Shown in pieces: positions 1 to 5,245 of a stretch of DNA of 5,245 nt. The notes under the pieces were generated by a model. That model saw nothing but the letters and a program-made list of their open reading frames with translations, did not search any database and was not told where the DNA came from. The translations under genes were made by a program, and so were the position numbers. Positions within the stretch are counted from its first letter, which is position 1. Every line of letters begins with the position of its first letter. The stretch is from an uncultured Bacilli bacterium (GTDB lineage Bacteria; Bacillota_I; Bacilli_A; ML615J-28; CAG-313): contig CAJGDR010000064.1 of the NCBI GenBank assembly GCA_904502205.1, positions 1 to 5,245 on the forward strand. The letters run 5' to 3'.

Positions 1-96
1 ATAACCACCAACACCACCGAGTCCAAATACTGCAATATGTTTATCTTTTAATAGCCCTACTTTATCTTGTAACATTAATCTAATTCTACTTAGCAT
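1..96 (-). CDS. tcdA: tRNA threonylcarbamoyladenosine dehydratase-like protein (TcdA/YgdL, ThiF fold), N-terminal fragment
   Basis: Only the first 32 codons are in the window; the gene runs off the left edge. What is visible reads MLSRIRLMLQDKVG, then LLKDK, then HIAVFGLGGVGGY. The last part is the first beta strand and glycine-rich nucleotide loop of the ThiF/MoeB/E1 Rossmann fold. The preceding R-x-x-L-x-L-x(4)-L-x-x-L-K pattern resembles the YgdL/TcdA branch rather than ThiF or MoeB. Known members use ATP to cyclise the t6A37 base of tRNA to ct6A in the cytoplasm. The ATG at 96 was chosen because GAAGG (105-109) sits 8 nt upstream and the family N-terminus starts near there; an in-frame ATG at 75 would cut into the conserved leader. 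The start overlaps the end of the upstream ttcA-like gene by 11 nt in another frame, implying co-translation. Another ThiF-fold enzyme cannot be excluded from so short a fragment. Confidence 0.72.
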   Translation of the reverse strand, partial: MLSRIRLMLQDKVGLLKDKHIAVFGLGGVGGY

Positions 97-916
97 CACT
101 ATTACCTTCTATTTCGTAAATATCATTAAAAGAATATCTCTTTTCGTCTTTTCTAACACCAACAATTGTACCTAGATTAATGTTGTGAATACTTCTAAAA
201 ATACAATCATCTACTTCTTCATTGTATTTTTTTAATTCTTTAATAATCTCTTTTACTTCTTTTCGTTTAGAATCTATTACATCTATGTTTTTAGTTAATG
301 GACAAGCACATCCGATAAAATCTAAATTATGATATTTTTTCCATTTTAGAATATCTTCTTCTTTAACCATATAAAGCGGTCTAATAAGTTCCATATTACC
401 AAAGTTTTTAGATCTTAGTTTTGGTCTCATAAATGTAATTTCGTTACTATAAAATATTCCAAGCAAAGTTGTTTCTATAACATCATCTGCGTGATGACCT
501 AACGCAATTTTATTACATCCAAGTTTTAATGCGTAGTTATATAAATAACCACGACGCATTCTAGCACATATATAGCATGGGTTTTCGTCTTGTGAAGTAG
601 CATAATCAAAAATTGATGTATTAAATATTTCAATATCTATATCTAATAATTTTGCGTTATCTTTAATCTTTTGGAGATTTTCATCATTATACCCAGGATT
701 CATAGATATATATACAGCTTCAAATGGTACTGGTCCGTGAGCTTGTAATTCTTGAATACAAAGTGCAAGTAACATCGAATCTTTTCCACCACTAATACAC
801 ACAGCTATTTTATCATTTGGCTCGATTAAATTATATGTTTCAATTGCTTTTACAACTTTTCGATATATTGTTTTACGAAACTTTGTAATTAAGCTTCTTT
901 GAATTTCTATATTCAT
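86..916 (-). CDS. ttcA: TtcA-like PP-loop ATPase, tRNA 2-thiocytidine(32) synthesis family
   Basis: This 276-residue cytoplasmic protein has an N-type ATP pyrophosphatase core. Visible motifs are the PP-loop SGGKDS (42-47) after strand KIAVC, the cysteine pair C114-x-x-C117 in NPCYICARMRRGYLY, the IALGHHADD segment (137-145), the IRPL segment (178-181), and a late cysteine motif C203-A-C205 in IGCACPL. In characterised TtcA, ATP activates C32 of the tRNA by adenylation and a [4Fe-4S] cluster held by three cysteines delivers sulfur; C114, C117 and C203 or C205 fit that set. The late motif is CxC instead of the CxxC of the E. coli protein. The short N-terminus lacks the zinc fingers of Ncs6/TtuA thiolases. 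The ATG at 916 follows AAAAGG (925-930) at 8 nt and lies 1 nt after the rsuA stop, so it is the second gene of an operon. The superfamily is certain; the exact tRNA base is inferred. Confidence 0.85.
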   Translation of the reverse strand: MNIEIQRSLITKFRKTIYRKVVKAIETYNLIEPNDKIAVCISGGKDSMLLALCIQELQAHGPVPFEAVYISMNPGYNDENLQKIKDNAKLLDIDIEIFNTSIFDYATSQDENPCYICARMRRGYLYNYALKLGCNKIALGHHADDVIETTLLGIFYSNEITFMRPKLRSKNFGNMELIRPLYMVKEEDILKWKKYHNLDFIGCACPLTKNIDVIDSKRKEVKEIIKELKKYNEEVDDCIFRSIHNINLGTIVGVRKDEKRYSFNDIYEIEGNSDAK

Positions 917-917
917 A

Positions 918-1613
918 TTATTTACCTTTTAATATTTCTATTTCTTCTTCTGTTAATTTTCTTACATTCCCTAGTTCTAAATTATCTAGAGTAATAGTAT
1001 CAAATTTAATTCTTTTTAAATACGTGACTTTAGTATTAAGTTTTTCGAACATTTTCTTAACTTGATGGAATTTACCTTCACTAATTGTAATCTCAGCTTG
1101 GTTACTTGAAATGACATTTAATAAACCTGGTTTTGTAATATAATCTTCTATTTCAATTCCTGATTCAACTAACGCTTTAGCATTTTCTTTTAATACTCCA
1201 TCAAATTCAACATAATATGTTTTAGATACATTATGATTAGGTGATGTTAAATTATGAACAAGTGAACCATCATTTGTTAAAAGTAATACTCCTTCAGTAT
1301 CAATATCAAGACGTCCAACAATCGTTAAATCTTTAACTAAGTATTCATTAGGGACAAGCATCATTACTGTCTTATTTAAGTTATCAACTCTTGCACTTAC
1401 ATAACCGCTTGGTTTATGCATCAGCAAATATATATATTGTTCATACTTTAATACATCGTTTTGATATGTGACGATATCAGTATCTAATTGAACATTATAA
1501 CTATCATTCTTAATAATTTCATTATTAATTTTTACAAGTTTCTTTTTAATTATTGTTTTAGCATCTTTTCTAGATACTTTTAAACATTCTGCTATAAACT
1601 TATCAAGTCGCAT
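918..1613 (-). CDS. rsuA: RsuA/RluB-family rRNA pseudouridine synthase
   Basis: This 231-residue protein isomerises a uridine in ribosomal RNA; in the RsuA branch the target is U516 of 16S rRNA. An S4 RNA-binding domain covers about residues 1-60, beginning MRLDKFIAE and continuing SRKDAKTIIKK. The catalytic domain follows, with KPSGYVSA (67-74), the signature VGRLDIDTEGVLLLTNDG (99-116) containing the predicted catalytic Asp103, and EGKFHQVKKM (179-188), the family EGxxHQVRRM motif. Length and motif order are normal for RsuA. The start at 1613 was preferred to an in-frame ATG at 1640 because AAAGG (1621-1625) lies 7 nt upstream, S4 domains begin at MRLDKF, and the 1640 ATG overlaps the predicted promoter. 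It is the first gene of the RNA-modification operon, with the ttcA-like gene starting 1 nt after its stop. RluB- or YtzG-type specificity for another rRNA site is possible. Confidence 0.9.
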   Translation of the reverse strand: MRLDKFIAECLKVSRKDAKTIIKKKLVKINNEIIKNDSYNVQLDTDIVTYQNDVLKYEQYIYLLMHKPSGYVSARVDNLNKTVMMLVPNEYLVKDLTIVGRLDIDTEGVLLLTNDGSLVHNLTSPNHNVSKTYYVEFDGVLKENAKALVESGIEIEDYITKPGLLNVISSNQAEITISEGKFHQVKKMFEKLNTKVTYLKRIKFDTITLDNLELGNVRKLTEEEIEILKGK

Positions 1614-1628
1614 ATTATCACCTTTATT

Positions 1629-1657
1629 AGTATACCACATTTATTATAATTTTGCAA
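1629..1657 (-). promoter_or_regulatory. Predicted sigma-70/SigA promoter of the rsuA-ttcA-tcdA operon
   Basis: On the minus strand TTGCAA (1652-1657) serves as -35 and TATACT (1629-1634) as -10, separated by exactly 17 nt. The -10 is preceded by TG-G, an extended -10 motif. The predicted transcript start, near 1622-1623, leaves only about 10 nt before the rsuA ATG. A second candidate, a perfect TATAAT at 1643-1648, would start transcription near 1636 and give a leader of about 22 nt, but no good -35 sits at the right distance. Either way transcription begins downstream of the ATG at 1640. Confidence 0.6.
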
Positions 1658-1686
1658 TAAATAAAAGGAGGGCAAGCCCTCCTATT
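1652..1686 (-). terminator. Rho-independent terminator of the GH18 lipoprotein operon
   Basis: AGGAGGG (1666-1672) and CCCTCCT (1677-1683) form a perfect 7-bp stem around a 4-nt CAAG loop whose end bases can also pair. On the minus strand the stem is followed by TTTTATTTATT. The hairpin begins 3 nt after the lipoprotein stop codon and is the most GC-rich spot in its neighbourhood. Its T-rich tail runs up to the -35 element of the next operon. The other strand also has T-rich sequence after the stem, but no plus-strand gene needs it. Confidence 0.88.
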
Positions 1687-4146
1687 TTATTTCATACCTT
1701 TATTAATTGCTTTTAATAAGATATCAGTTGTATCTTCACCATTTTCCCAGTACATTAAACCAGCTAAATCATAGTTCCAAACATATTGACATTTTGCATC
1801 GATTGAGTTTGGATCATCAAATGAAATTACTGTATTAGTTGCAGGATCATAAATTGATGGAGCACATGATTTAGTATCATAATAATAAATCATTCTGTTT
1901 TTAACAACTGGATCGTTATAATATTTTTTAATAATATCAGTATATGTGATATGTTTTCCACTTTCAATAACATTAGTAGAACCAACACCTTTATCAGTAG
2001 TTGCAGCACCACCTAAAGTATAAACACGTCCATAGAACGCAACACCAACAACTAGTTTTTCAATAGATGCACCACGTTCTTTATAAACTCTGATTGTATC
2101 AGCAACACTACATCCACTTGAAGTATTAGATGATGAATATAATGCAGTGTGGTGAACAGCTTTTGTACTACCATGGAAGTCATAAGTCATTAAGTGAATA
2201 TAATCTAAAATATCATTTAATGCAGAAACATCATAACGGTCAACACCCCATGGTCCACCTGGAACAGCTGATGTTACTAAGTAATCTGGATTTACATTCT
2301 TTAATGTATTAGCAATTTGTGCCATCATAGCAGTAAAGTTTGGTCTATCAACAGTTACATCTCTTCCAGTTTCATATCCTGGATATTCCCAGTCAATATC
2401 AACACCATCAAAGTGATATCTTTCTACAGCTTCTAAAATTGATTGTGCTAATTTAGTTCTTCCTGCTGCTGTGTATGCTGCATCACTAAATTGTTTACAA
2501 CTTGAACCGTAACCACCAATACAAAGTACAACACGTGTACCAGTTTTTCTAATTTGCATGATATCTTCAATGTTCTTTAATTCTGATAAATCAACAACAC
2601 CATCATCACTAACACGTCCAAATGAAATATTAACAACGTCTAAAGTTTCTCTTGCTGTATCAGTAAATCCTTTATAGCTTGATGAATATACATATGCAAA
2701 TACTGGTTTAACATCACTTAAACTATCAAATACAATTCTAGGAACAATTACTTTAAATGGTTGTTCAATTGTAGAACCATTATAACTAAATTTAGCAGTT
2801 AAAGTAATTTCAGTATCAACACGAGCTGGATTAGTAACACCTTTATTTGACATTGTATAAGGATCACTTGATGACCAAAGAATATTAAATGTTTTACCAG
2901 ATACATTTACTTTTGATAATAATTCAATATTGTCAAACGCAACATCATTAAGCATTGTTAAAATAGTTGTTTCTAATTGTGCCCAGTTAGCATATAAAGT
3001 GATATCTTCATAAATTTGTGTTTCAAAATCAAATGCTTTGTTACCTTGATACCAAATTAATGTTTCACCTTGATAACTTCCAGCATCTATTGCTTTTACT
3101 TTTTGTCCACTTGGAACATCAACAATTGTTTCTTGTTTTAAATGATTAATAAATTTAACTTGATAAGTATCTTTTACTTCCATCCACTTAGCATATAACG
3201 TAATTTCACCAATTTGGTTTGCTGAAATTTCTGTTACCCTTTCTCCGATAAATAATGGACTTTCATACCAACCTTCAAAATTGTATCCAGATTTTACTGG
3301 ATTAGCAAGTACTGTTACTTTACCTACTTCATAAACTTCAGGATAATTACCTTCAAAGTTTCCATCATTTAATTCATAATTAATTGCATATTCTGATTCT
3401 AAGTTTCCAAGAGATTCATATTTAGCATATAAAGTAATTGATTCTGTAATAACATCATTTTCTGTAAATTTTAATCCGCGATTATCTAAAGAAGTATACC
3501 ATCCGATAAATACATAACCTGTTTTATTAGGAACAGGTAATGATAAAGTTGAACCACCAGCTACATTATCTAAAATATTGCTGCCTTCTGATAATTCACC
3601 ACCATTTAAATCAAGTGTTACAGTGAATTTTTTAGGTTCCCATTTTGCTTTTAATGTAATTTCTTTAGCAGGCATTGTTGTTTCAGTAAATTTTTCACCA
3701 TCTAAATACCATCCAGCAAAATCGTATACTGAACTTGTTGGAAGAGGTAAATCTAGTTCATCACCATATTTATATGTTTGATTTAATGTAGTAAGCTCTA
3801 CTTCATCACTATGGAAATAAATTTTATATTGTAATGTCATCCAACATGCATAAAGTGTTACATCTTCTTTATATGTATATGACCCTTCATATGATTTACC
3901 ATCAAAGTCTTCATTATCATACCAACCAATAAACATATTTCCTTCTTTTGTTGGTTCAGGTAATTTTACTTTTTCACCAGCAGTTAAACCTGTCATAGGT
4001 TCAATTTCTTCACCACCATTTGTATTAAATGTGATATTTGGTTTTTCAATAGGTTTATTGTCATCTGGTGTTGGTTGAGGAGTTACACAACCAGCTATTA
4101 AAAATAACAATAAACATAAAATACTAAATTTTATTGTTTTAATCAT
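1687..4146 (-). CDS. Lipoprotein with five Flg_new repeats, an Ig-like domain and a GH18 chitinase domain
   Basis: This 819-residue protein is predicted to be exported, lipid-anchored at Cys20 and to cleave chitin or a related GlcNAc polymer outside the cell. Residues 1-19 are a signal peptide ending in lipobox LIAGC; a Pro-rich linker follows. Five Flg_new repeats span about 37-388, four with a GWY core (74-76, 145-147, 215-217, 292-294), each ending in an LYAKW-like motif. An atrophied-Ig-type domain covers about 393-470. GH18 covers about 479-815: CIGGYG (542-547), catalytic DGVDIDWE (580-587) with DxxDxDxE intact and proton donor Glu587, MTYDFHG (653-659), FYGR (704-707), and ISFDDPNSI and LMYWENGED near the C-terminus, the pattern of group-A bacterial chitinases. 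The start at 4146 is set by the signal peptide and a strong GGAGG; a longer frame from 4308 only overlaps the upstream gene. An endo-beta-N-acetylglucosaminidase role is possible but MTYDFHG favours chitinase. Confidence 0.93.
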   Translation of the reverse strand: MIKTIKFSILCLLLFLIAGCVTPQPTPDDNKPIEKPNITFNTNGGEEIEPMTGLTAGEKVKLPEPTKEGNMFIGWYDNEDFDGKSYEGSYTYKEDVTLYACWMTLQYKIYFHSDEVELTTLNQTYKYGDELDLPLPTSSVYDFAGWYLDGEKFTETTMPAKEITLKAKWEPKKFTVTLDLNGGELSEGSNILDNVAGGSTLSLPVPNKTGYVFIGWYTSLDNRGLKFTENDVITESITLYAKYESLGNLESEYAINYELNDGNFEGNYPEVYEVGKVTVLANPVKSGYNFEGWYESPLFIGERVTEISANQIGEITLYAKWMEVKDTYQVKFINHLKQETIVDVPSGQKVKAIDAGSYQGETLIWYQGNKAFDFETQIYEDITLYANWAQLETTILTMLNDVAFDNIELLSKVNVSGKTFNILWSSSDPYTMSNKGVTNPARVDTEITLTAKFSYNGSTIEQPFKVIVPRIVFDSLSDVKPVFAYVYSSSYKGFTDTARETLDVVNISFGRVSDDGVVDLSELKNIEDIMQIRKTGTRVVLCIGGYGSSCKQFSDAAYTAAGRTKLAQSILEAVERYHFDGVDIDWEYPGYETGRDVTVDRPNFTAMMAQIANTLKNVNPDYLVTSAVPGGPWGVDRYDVSALNDILDYIHLMTYDFHGSTKAVHHTALYSSSNTSSGCSVADTIRVYKERGASIEKLVVGVAFYGRVYTLGGAATTDKGVGSTNVIESGKHITYTDIIKKYYNDPVVKNRMIYYYDTKSCAPSIYDPATNTVISFDDPNSIDAKCQYVWNYDLAGLMYWENGEDTTDILLKAINKGMK
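1711..2712 (-). other. GH18 catalytic domain of the lipoprotein
   Basis: Approximate domain limits, residues 479-812. All expected (beta/alpha)8 landmarks are present in order: the beta3 glycine motif CIGGYG, the beta4 catalytic motif with D580, D583, D585 and E587, the beta6 motif MTYDFHG with Tyr655 and Asp656, and the beta8 Trp800 in LMYWENG. About 40 residues after FYGR (704-707), including YTDIIKKYY, occupy the place of the insertion subdomain found in group-A chitinases. The domain holds five cysteines (542, 550, 679, 761, 786). No catalytic residue is missing, so it should be active. Confidence 0.9.
2737..2970 (-). other. Ig-like domain (atrophied bacterial Ig type) linking stalk and enzyme
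   Basis: Residues about 393-470 of the lipoprotein. The pattern ILWSSSDPYTMSNKG, then TNPARVDTEITLTAKFSYNG, then EQPFKVIVPR matches the usual order of these beta-sandwich domains: a WxSSxP segment, then a turn with the 'xxGxVxxP' idea, then a TxLTAxxxxxG strand, then a FxVxV strand. Such domains commonly act as spacers or carbohydrate-proximal modules in secreted Gram-positive hydrolases. Here it separates the Flg_new stalk from the catalytic barrel. Confidence 0.75.
2983..4038 (-). repeat. Array of five Flg_new (Listeria-Bacteroides) repeats in the lipoprotein
   Basis: Repeat limits by the terminal LYAKW-like motif: 3841-4038 (ends LYACW), 3640-3831 (LKAKW), 3418-3627 (LYAKY), 3184-3390 (LYAKW), 2983-3165 (LYANW). 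Each starts with a beta strand and, in the better copies, LN(G/D)G, then L-x-x-P, then GY-F-x-GWY. The fifth copy has lost the LNGG and GWY signatures, keeping only IWY and LYANW. At the DNA level the LYAKW codons give a recurring AGCATATAA-like word on the plus strand, but spacers differ, so the copies are old duplications. The family is a beta-grasp-like surface spacer found in Listeria internalins and many low-GC bacteria. Confidence 0.88.
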
Positions 4147-4147
4147 T

Positions 4148-5245
4148 TTAGATTTCCTCCCATTTTGCATATAGTTTAATATCCCAATACCAAGTATTAT
4201 CAATTTTCCAAATTGCTTCACCTTCAAAATCAGGATTATCATACCATCCTTTAAAGATATATCCATCTTTGATAGGTGCAAGAATTGGCATTTCAACGCC
4301 TGGCACATATTTTGTTAAATTAAATAAATTTTGTACATTTAAAATTTCTTGTTCATTGTAAGCATGAGATTCAAATCGTACATCATTATTTTCGTATATA
4401 AATTTATCTACATCTAAGAATCCCATAAATTCAGCTCGAATACTTGCTGATTCAGTGAAATATGTTTTATTGTTTTTTGGATAATTATTAAGATATAATT
4501 CTTGGAAATAAATTTTATTTTGAGGTTCAGCTAAAACTTCTAAATATTGAATTAACCAAATCCATTTTGATAAATAATAATCATTACTAAAGAAAGCAGT
4601 ATTTCCAATCAAACTATGTTCATATGAAAAATTAAAGAAATCGTCTTTAACATAATATGAATAACTTCTCGCATTATAAAATTCACTAAAATCACTAATA
4701 AATTCATAATGAATTTTATTAACTTGATCTGTAAAATTATCATTTTTCATGTATAAATAATTATAACTATCTAATGTTTGTTGACTTAACGGTTCATTTA
4801 TATCGTAAAAAGAACCACCATTTAATTCTAATGTAATATTATATTCACTTTCTAACTCAGATAATGGTACAAATTTAGCAACTAAAGTTGTATCTTCAAG
4901 GAACGGTTCCTTATTATCGTGTTTTGTATTACCAACATACCATCCTGCAAAAATACAATCTTCTTTGTATACTTTTGGTAACACAATCAGTTCATTAGAC
5001 TTAACATTGTAAACATCTTGCATTTCTTGTTTTGGCGTTCCTCCATTTAAGTCAATACAAATTTTTACATTTATTGGTTCCCACTTAGCATACAATGTAA
5101 TATCTTTACCAACAATAGTCTCTTCTGTAACTTCAGTTCCCTTTATAAACTTTTTACTAGGATACCAACCTAAGAATTTATAACCTTTTTTGATTGGTGT
5201 TGGTAAGTCTATTGTTTGTTGTTTTTCTATAACAACATTTTCATA
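4148..5245 (-). CDS. Flg_new (InlB B-type) repeat surface protein, 5'-partial
   Basis: The last 365 codons of a larger protein are visible; the frame is open to the window's right edge, so its N-terminus and any signal peptide are missing. A TTG at 5095 sits inside a repeat motif (DITLYAKW) and is not a real start. The visible part starts in a Flg_new repeat (GYKFLGWY, then LYAKW at residues 51-55), followed by a second repeat (visible residues 60-125; IDLNGG, FAGWY, LVAKF). A third begins EYNITLELNGGSF (134-146), is interrupted by about 165 residues, and resumes with MPILAPIKDGYIFKGWY to LYAKWEEI at the C-terminus. No catalytic motif or sortase signal is seen. It is probably extracellular, anchored by an unseen N-terminal element or released, and acts as an adhesin-like or cell-surface spacer protein; the function is unknown. 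The lipoprotein gene follows after 1 nt. Confidence 0.85.
   Translation of the reverse strand, partial: YENVVIEKQQTIDLPTPIKKGYKFLGWYPSKKFIKGTEVTEETIVGKDITLYAKWEPINVKICIDLNGGTPKQEMQDVYNVKSNELIVLPKVYKEDCIFAGWYVGNTKHDNKEPFLEDTTLVAKFVPLSELESEYNITLELNGGSFYDINEPLSQQTLDSYNYLYMKNDNFTDQVNKIHYEFISDFSEFYNARSYSYYVKDDFFNFSYEHSLIGNTAFFSNDYYLSKWIWLIQYLEVLAEPQNKIYFQELYLNNYPKNNKTYFTESASIRAEFMGFLDVDKFIYENNDVRFESHAYNEQEILNVQNLFNLTKYVPGVEMPILAPIKDGYIFKGWYDNPDFEGEAIWKIDNTWYWDIKLYAKWEEI
4155..4160 (-). promoter_or_regulatory. Ribosome binding site of the GH18 lipoprotein, inside the upstream gene
   Basis: GGAGGA sits 9 nt before the ATG at 4146 and is the strongest Shine-Dalgarno in the window. It is made of the codons TGG GAG GAA, the Trp-Glu-Glu that end the upstream protein's last repeat; that protein stops at 4148-4150. 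This fixes the lipoprotein start and suggests translational coupling. Confidence 0.85.
4160..5245 (-). repeat. Flg_new repeats of the upstream protein, the last one split
   Basis: Three copies are visible: 5081-5245 (N-terminal part cut by the window edge), 4871-5068, and a third whose first strand lies at about 4808-4843 and whose remainder lies at 4160-4303. The third copy's GWYDNPDFEGEA resembles the first copy of the lipoprotein (GWYDNEDFDGKS), and its LESEY leader matches the one before the lipoprotein's fourth copy. Confidence 0.82.
4310..4804 (-). other. Unassigned insert of about 165 residues inside a Flg_new repeat
   Basis: The segment lies between the LNGGSF strand and the MPILAPIKDGY strand of one repeat and has none of the repeat motifs. 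It is rich in Tyr, Phe, Asn and acidic residues, with stretches that look helical (LSKWIWLIQYLEVLAE; SASIRAEFMGFLDV; NEQEILNVQNLFNL). I see no cysteine, metal-binding motif or transmembrane segment. It reads as a compact, mostly alpha-helical domain carried on a loop of the repeat. I do not recognise its family. Confidence 0.55.

Noticed and set aside
1614..1640. Upstream in-frame ATG of rsuA giving nine extra residues
   Set aside because: This ATG overlaps the extended -10 of the predicted promoter and has no Shine-Dalgarno, while the ATG at 1613 has one and matches the S4-domain N-terminus.
1666..1683. GC-rich inverted repeat as an operator or attachment site
   Set aside because: Its position 3 nt after a stop codon and the following T-rich tract make an intrinsic terminator the simpler explanation.
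2130..2312. Plus-strand open frame of 60 codons
   Set aside because: It lies wholly inside the GH18 catalytic domain on the opposite strand, with low-complexity composition and no family resemblance.
3578..3781. Plus-strand open frame of 67 codons
   Set aside because: It lies opposite the Flg_new repeats of the lipoprotein and has no recognisable motif; a shadow of the real gene.
4147..4308. 54-codon N-terminal extension of the GH18 lipoprotein
   Set aside because: It overlaps the end of the upstream repeat gene in another frame and would bury the lipoprotein signal peptide inside the chain; the ATG at 4146 has GGAGG at 9 nt.
5093..5095. TTG start for the upstream repeat protein
   Set aside because: The codon is the Leu of a DITLYAKW repeat motif, and the same frame continues without a stop through another repeat to the window edge.
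2983..5245. Recurring AGCATATAA-like words as a possible CRISPR or DNA-level repeat array
   Set aside because: The words are the reverse complement of codons for the LYAKW motif at the end of each Flg_new repeat. Spacing and flanking bases vary and both sides are coding.

Overview
The window is AT-rich (roughly 30% G+C by eye) and every gene lies on the minus strand, so transcription runs from high to low coordinates. Tryptophan is encoded by TGG and no reading frame needs TGA to be read through, so the standard bacterial code applies, which argues against Mycoplasma and Spiroplasma. AT richness, strong Shine-Dalgarno sites, a Gram-positive-style lipoprotein and runs of Listeria-Bacteroides (Flg_new, InlB B-type) repeats fit a low-GC Firmicute or a standard-code Mollicute relative (Acholeplasma, Izemoplasma or Erysipelotrichia-like). 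The species cannot be named from this sequence.

Surface block, 1687-5245. An upstream protein, open at the window edge, is made of Flg_new repeats; its last repeat is split by about 165 residues of unassigned sequence. One base after its stop comes a complete 819-residue lipoprotein: a lipobox signal peptide, five Flg_new repeats, an Ig-like domain of the atrophied bacterial Ig type, and a C-terminal family-18 glycoside hydrolase with intact catalytic residues. The Shine-Dalgarno of the lipoprotein gene lies inside the last codons of the upstream gene, so the two are probably co-transcribed and translationally coupled. The likely role is a membrane-anchored, outward-facing chitinase-type enzyme held away from the cell by a repeat stalk, next to a second surface protein with the same repeats. 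A GC-rich hairpin with a T-rich tail ends this unit.

RNA-modification block, 1-1657. Immediately behind the terminator are promoter elements (extended -10, 17-bp spacer, plus an alternative consensus -10) and three tightly packed genes: an RsuA-family rRNA pseudouridine synthase, a TtcA-like PP-loop tRNA thiolation protein, and the first 32 codons of a TcdA/YgdL-type ThiF-fold protein. Gene spacings are 1 nt and an 11-nt overlap, each start with its own Shine-Dalgarno, so they look like one operon. In the best-studied members of these families the targets are 16S rRNA position 516, tRNA C32 and the t6A37 base, so the common theme is RNA modification, with two of the three acting on the tRNA anticodon loop.

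No RNA genes, CRISPR arrays, insertion sequences or gene-free stretches over 300 bases were seen. The least explained sequence is the block inside the split repeat (4310-4804).
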